Source: Flavobacteriales bacterium (GTDB lineage: Bacteria > Bacteroidota > Bacteroidia > Flavobacteriales > UA16). From it: a stretch of DNA of 9,105 bases. A program made the translations under genes and the position numbers. Where the stretch lies: contig NYTZ01000127.1 of NCBI GenBank assembly GCA_002683735.1, positions 1 through 9,105 on the forward strand, given 5' to 3'. Shown here piece by piece: positions 8,401 to 9,105 of the stretch. The first letter of the stretch is position 1; each line of letters begins with the position of its first letter. The notes beneath the pieces were generated by a model. It ran no database searches, was not told the origin of the DNA, and worked only from the letters and a program-made list of their open reading frames with translations.

Positions 8401-8894
8401 TGATTGGGGTGCTCCTCGGGCTGGTCATTTTCCAAATGGATTTTGTCATCATCATGACGATGATCGGTATCATCTCGCTGGCCGGCGTCGTGGTGAACAA
8501 TGCCATCGTCCTGATCGATTACACGGACTTGATACGCGAACGCAAACGGCGGGACCAGAACGTGGACAGCCACTTGCCCTTCAGTGAAGTGGTGGAATCC
8601 ATTGTCTCGGGGGGTCGCACCCGTTTGCGGCCTGTATTGCTCACCGCCATTACGACCGTCCTCGGCTTGTTGCCGTTGGCGATCGGCTTGAACATTGATT
8701 TCGTCACCTTGGTCACGGAGTACGACCCGCGGATTTACATCGGTGGGGACAACAACGTGTTCTGGAAACCGATGAGCTGGGCCATCATCTACGGCTTGAC
8801 GTTTGCCACCTTCTTGACGCTGATCATTGTGCCGGTCATGTACTGGTGGATCACGCGCATGCAGTACAAGTACTTCCTGAAGGAGGCGGTCTGA
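5460..8894 (+). CDS. RND-family efflux permease (AcrB/HAE1-like), inner membrane
   Basis: Proton-driven inner-membrane pump subunit, 1144 residues from ATG 5460. An alternative start at 5367 would overlap the adaptor by 71 bases and add 31 residues without signal or membrane character, so it is rejected. TM1 lies at about 20-38, a porter domain follows to about 345, and TM2-TM6 span about 348-500. Two further hydrophobic segments occur at about 511-557, TM7 at about 583-605, the second porter domain to about 940, TM8-TM10 at about 946-1020, TM11 near 1053-1077 and TM12 at about 1106-1132. The TM4 motif is GMLVDNGIVVVENIYR (Asp410, Asn411); the TM10 motif is GVVVNNAIVLIDY (Asn1013, Asn1014). 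These positions correspond to AcrB Asp407/Asp408 and Lys940/Asn941, so two charged relay residues are Asn here. Codon choice shifts towards TTG and TTT in the last quarter. It works with the two genes upstream; the transported compound cannot be inferred. Confidence 0.95.
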   Translation: MNSEKLKEFGLSTASIRNRTTVGVLIVIILLAGVSSYITVPKESFPEVSVPEVYIGTAYPGNSPSDIEKLITRPIEKELKSITGIDKIISTSQQGYSAIDVKFDFSVTPEVALRKVKDKVDVAMSDPSFPDDLPSDPNVFELNFSELIPVMQVNLSGDYPIDQLEDYAEELQERIENLQQVNEAEIRGVNKKEMEVEVDYLKAEARLVSFNDIAQAIAQENVSISGGDILMDGRRRTVQVVGDFRDAAELEAIIVKAEGGKPVYLRDVAKVQFVDQEATSFAREWGNPVVSLDVRKRSGENLIIASDEINRIIAEAKAEFLPTDLNVSITSDQSDQTRTQVEELQNSIILGVLLVVGVLLFFLGLRNALFVGVAIPLSMFLSFAILNALGITFNVMVLFALVLALGMLVDNGIVVVENIYRLMDEGMSPFDAARYGVGEVAWPIIASTATTLAAFMPLAIWPGIIGEFMKYLPMTLIIVLSSSLFVALVINPVLTSLYMRIEEAEMNVRRLFITTGILVVLGMLLLGAGFNTLGNLFVLGGVVGLLNRYALTPATAWFQNRMLPTLENAYEKVLRFALSGAKPWLFFYGMIGLLFSSLVLLGIFPPKVEFFPQNEPQYVNVYIDMPIGTDIEETNRVTREIEGMVLEVLNEDRFKRLNPETGELESYMANSVIGQVGNGTSDPQEGPSLGNTPHKARIVVNFVKFQERQGQSTRDMLRAVRERLSGYPEAEIVVTKNSDGPPQGPPINIEIRGEDYDDVLAAATSMRQYLRGLDFAGVEELKIDVDKRKPELPITIDREKARRYGLSTQNIGFTIRTALFGREVSSYKDGEDDYPINVRFEESARNNVDALMNQKVIFRSASDGQIKEVPISAVATAERSTTFSSVKRKDLDRIITLSSNVLEGANANEIVAQMESALDGFEVPNGVRFAFTGQQEEQAKELAFLSRALLLALFLIVLIIVAQFNSITTPFIIGFSVFFSLIGVLLGLVIFQMDFVIIMTMIGIISLAGVVVNNAIVLIDYTDLIRERKRRDQNVDSHLPFSEVVESIVSGGRTRLRPVLLTAITTVLGLLPLAIGLNIDFVTLVTEYDPRIYIGGDNNVFWKPMSWAIIYGLTFATFLTLIIVPVMYWWITRMQYKYFLKEAV

Positions 8895-8896
8895 AG

Positions 8897-9105
8897 TCAG
8901 CCGCCGCGCTGTTCCCGAAGCACCCGCGTGGGGACGCGCGACAGAATTTCATAGGCAATCGTTCCGGCCGCCGCTGCGACATCCTCGATGGGCAGTTGGC
9001 GGCCGAACAGTTCCACGCTGTCTCCGACCCGGGCGCCGGGAACGGACGTGACATCAACCATGGTCATGTCCATGCACACCTTGCCGACAACGGGCACACG
9101 TTCGC
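8897..9105 (-). CDS. alr: Alanine racemase, C-terminal end (partial)
   Basis: The last 68 residues of a pyridoxal-phosphate enzyme that interconverts L- and D-alanine for peptidoglycan synthesis. The visible sequence begins ERVPVVGKVCMDMTMVDVT, the conserved C-terminal barrel motif of alanine racemase. Its Cys-Met-Asp contributes to the active site in characterised enzymes. VGDSVELFG, then EDVAAAAGTIAYEILSRVPTRV, follow in the usual family order, and the protein ends in LREQRGG. The catalytic tyrosine and the PLP-binding lysine lie beyond the window edge. In many Bacteroidota the racemase is fused to MurF; the visible part cannot show whether that is so here. The gene runs convergent to the RND permease, with only 2 bases between the two stop codons. 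Confidence 0.93.
   Translation of the reverse strand, partial: ERVPVVGKVCMDMTMVDVTSVPGARVGDSVELFGRQLPIEDVAAAAGTIAYEILSRVPTRVLREQRGG

Noticed and set aside
9095..9097. GTG as a start codon for a small minus-strand gene
   Set aside because: The reading frame continues upstream as ERVPVVGKVCMDM, the conserved interior of alanine racemase, so this is an internal valine of a gene cut by the window edge.
1..9105. CRISPR arrays, tRNA or rRNA genes, insertion sequences, toxin-antitoxin or defence genes
   Set aside because: I looked for spaced repeats, tRNA-like cloverleaf sequence, transposase motifs and small paired ORFs and saw none. All coding space is accounted for by six ordinary chromosomal genes.

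Overview
The window is GC-rich chromosomal DNA, densely coding, with almost all codons ending in C or G. Gene content and protein style suggest a high-GC member of the Bacteroidota. The urocanate hydratase is the long form (678 aa) that I associate with Bacteroides-type bacteria. The TetR regulator has the SMDDLARELGVSKKTLYKY type of helix-turn-helix. The RND permease carries loop features I recall from Flavobacteriia homologues, and most starts lack a clear Shine-Dalgarno sequence. This assignment is an inference from remembered family features; no search was run.

Layout: (1) positions 51-2087, plus strand, complete hutU for histidine catabolism, starting just after, or overlapping, the possible end of an upstream gene that lies outside the window. 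(2) Positions 2088-2335, about 250 bases without a credible gene but rich in inverted repeats, including a perfect 14-bp palindrome. This stretch probably holds the end of the hut transcript and the promoter/operator of the next unit. (3) Positions 2336-8894, a tight four-gene plus-strand operon: a TetR-family repressor, a TolC-type outer membrane channel, a membrane fusion (periplasmic adaptor) lipoprotein and an RND inner-membrane permease. The junctions are a 4-base ATGA overlap, a 4-base gap and a 22-base gap. (4) Positions 8897-9105, minus strand, the last 68 residues of alanine racemase, convergent with the permease and separated from it by 2 bases.

The four middle genes form a self-contained tripartite efflux pump. 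The permease captures substrate and exchanges it for protons, the adaptor bridges the periplasm, and the TolC-like protein opens the outer membrane. The first gene probably represses the whole unit from the palindromic region upstream of it. The substrate cannot be read from the sequence. hutU and alr are ordinary metabolic neighbours with no visible link to the pump.

I do not see a new defence, mobile or regulatory system here. The points most worth a second look are the candidate operator palindrome, the non-AcrB residues at the permease's proton-relay positions, the extra hydrophobic segments between its TM6 and TM7, and the change in codon choice towards the 3' end of the permease gene.
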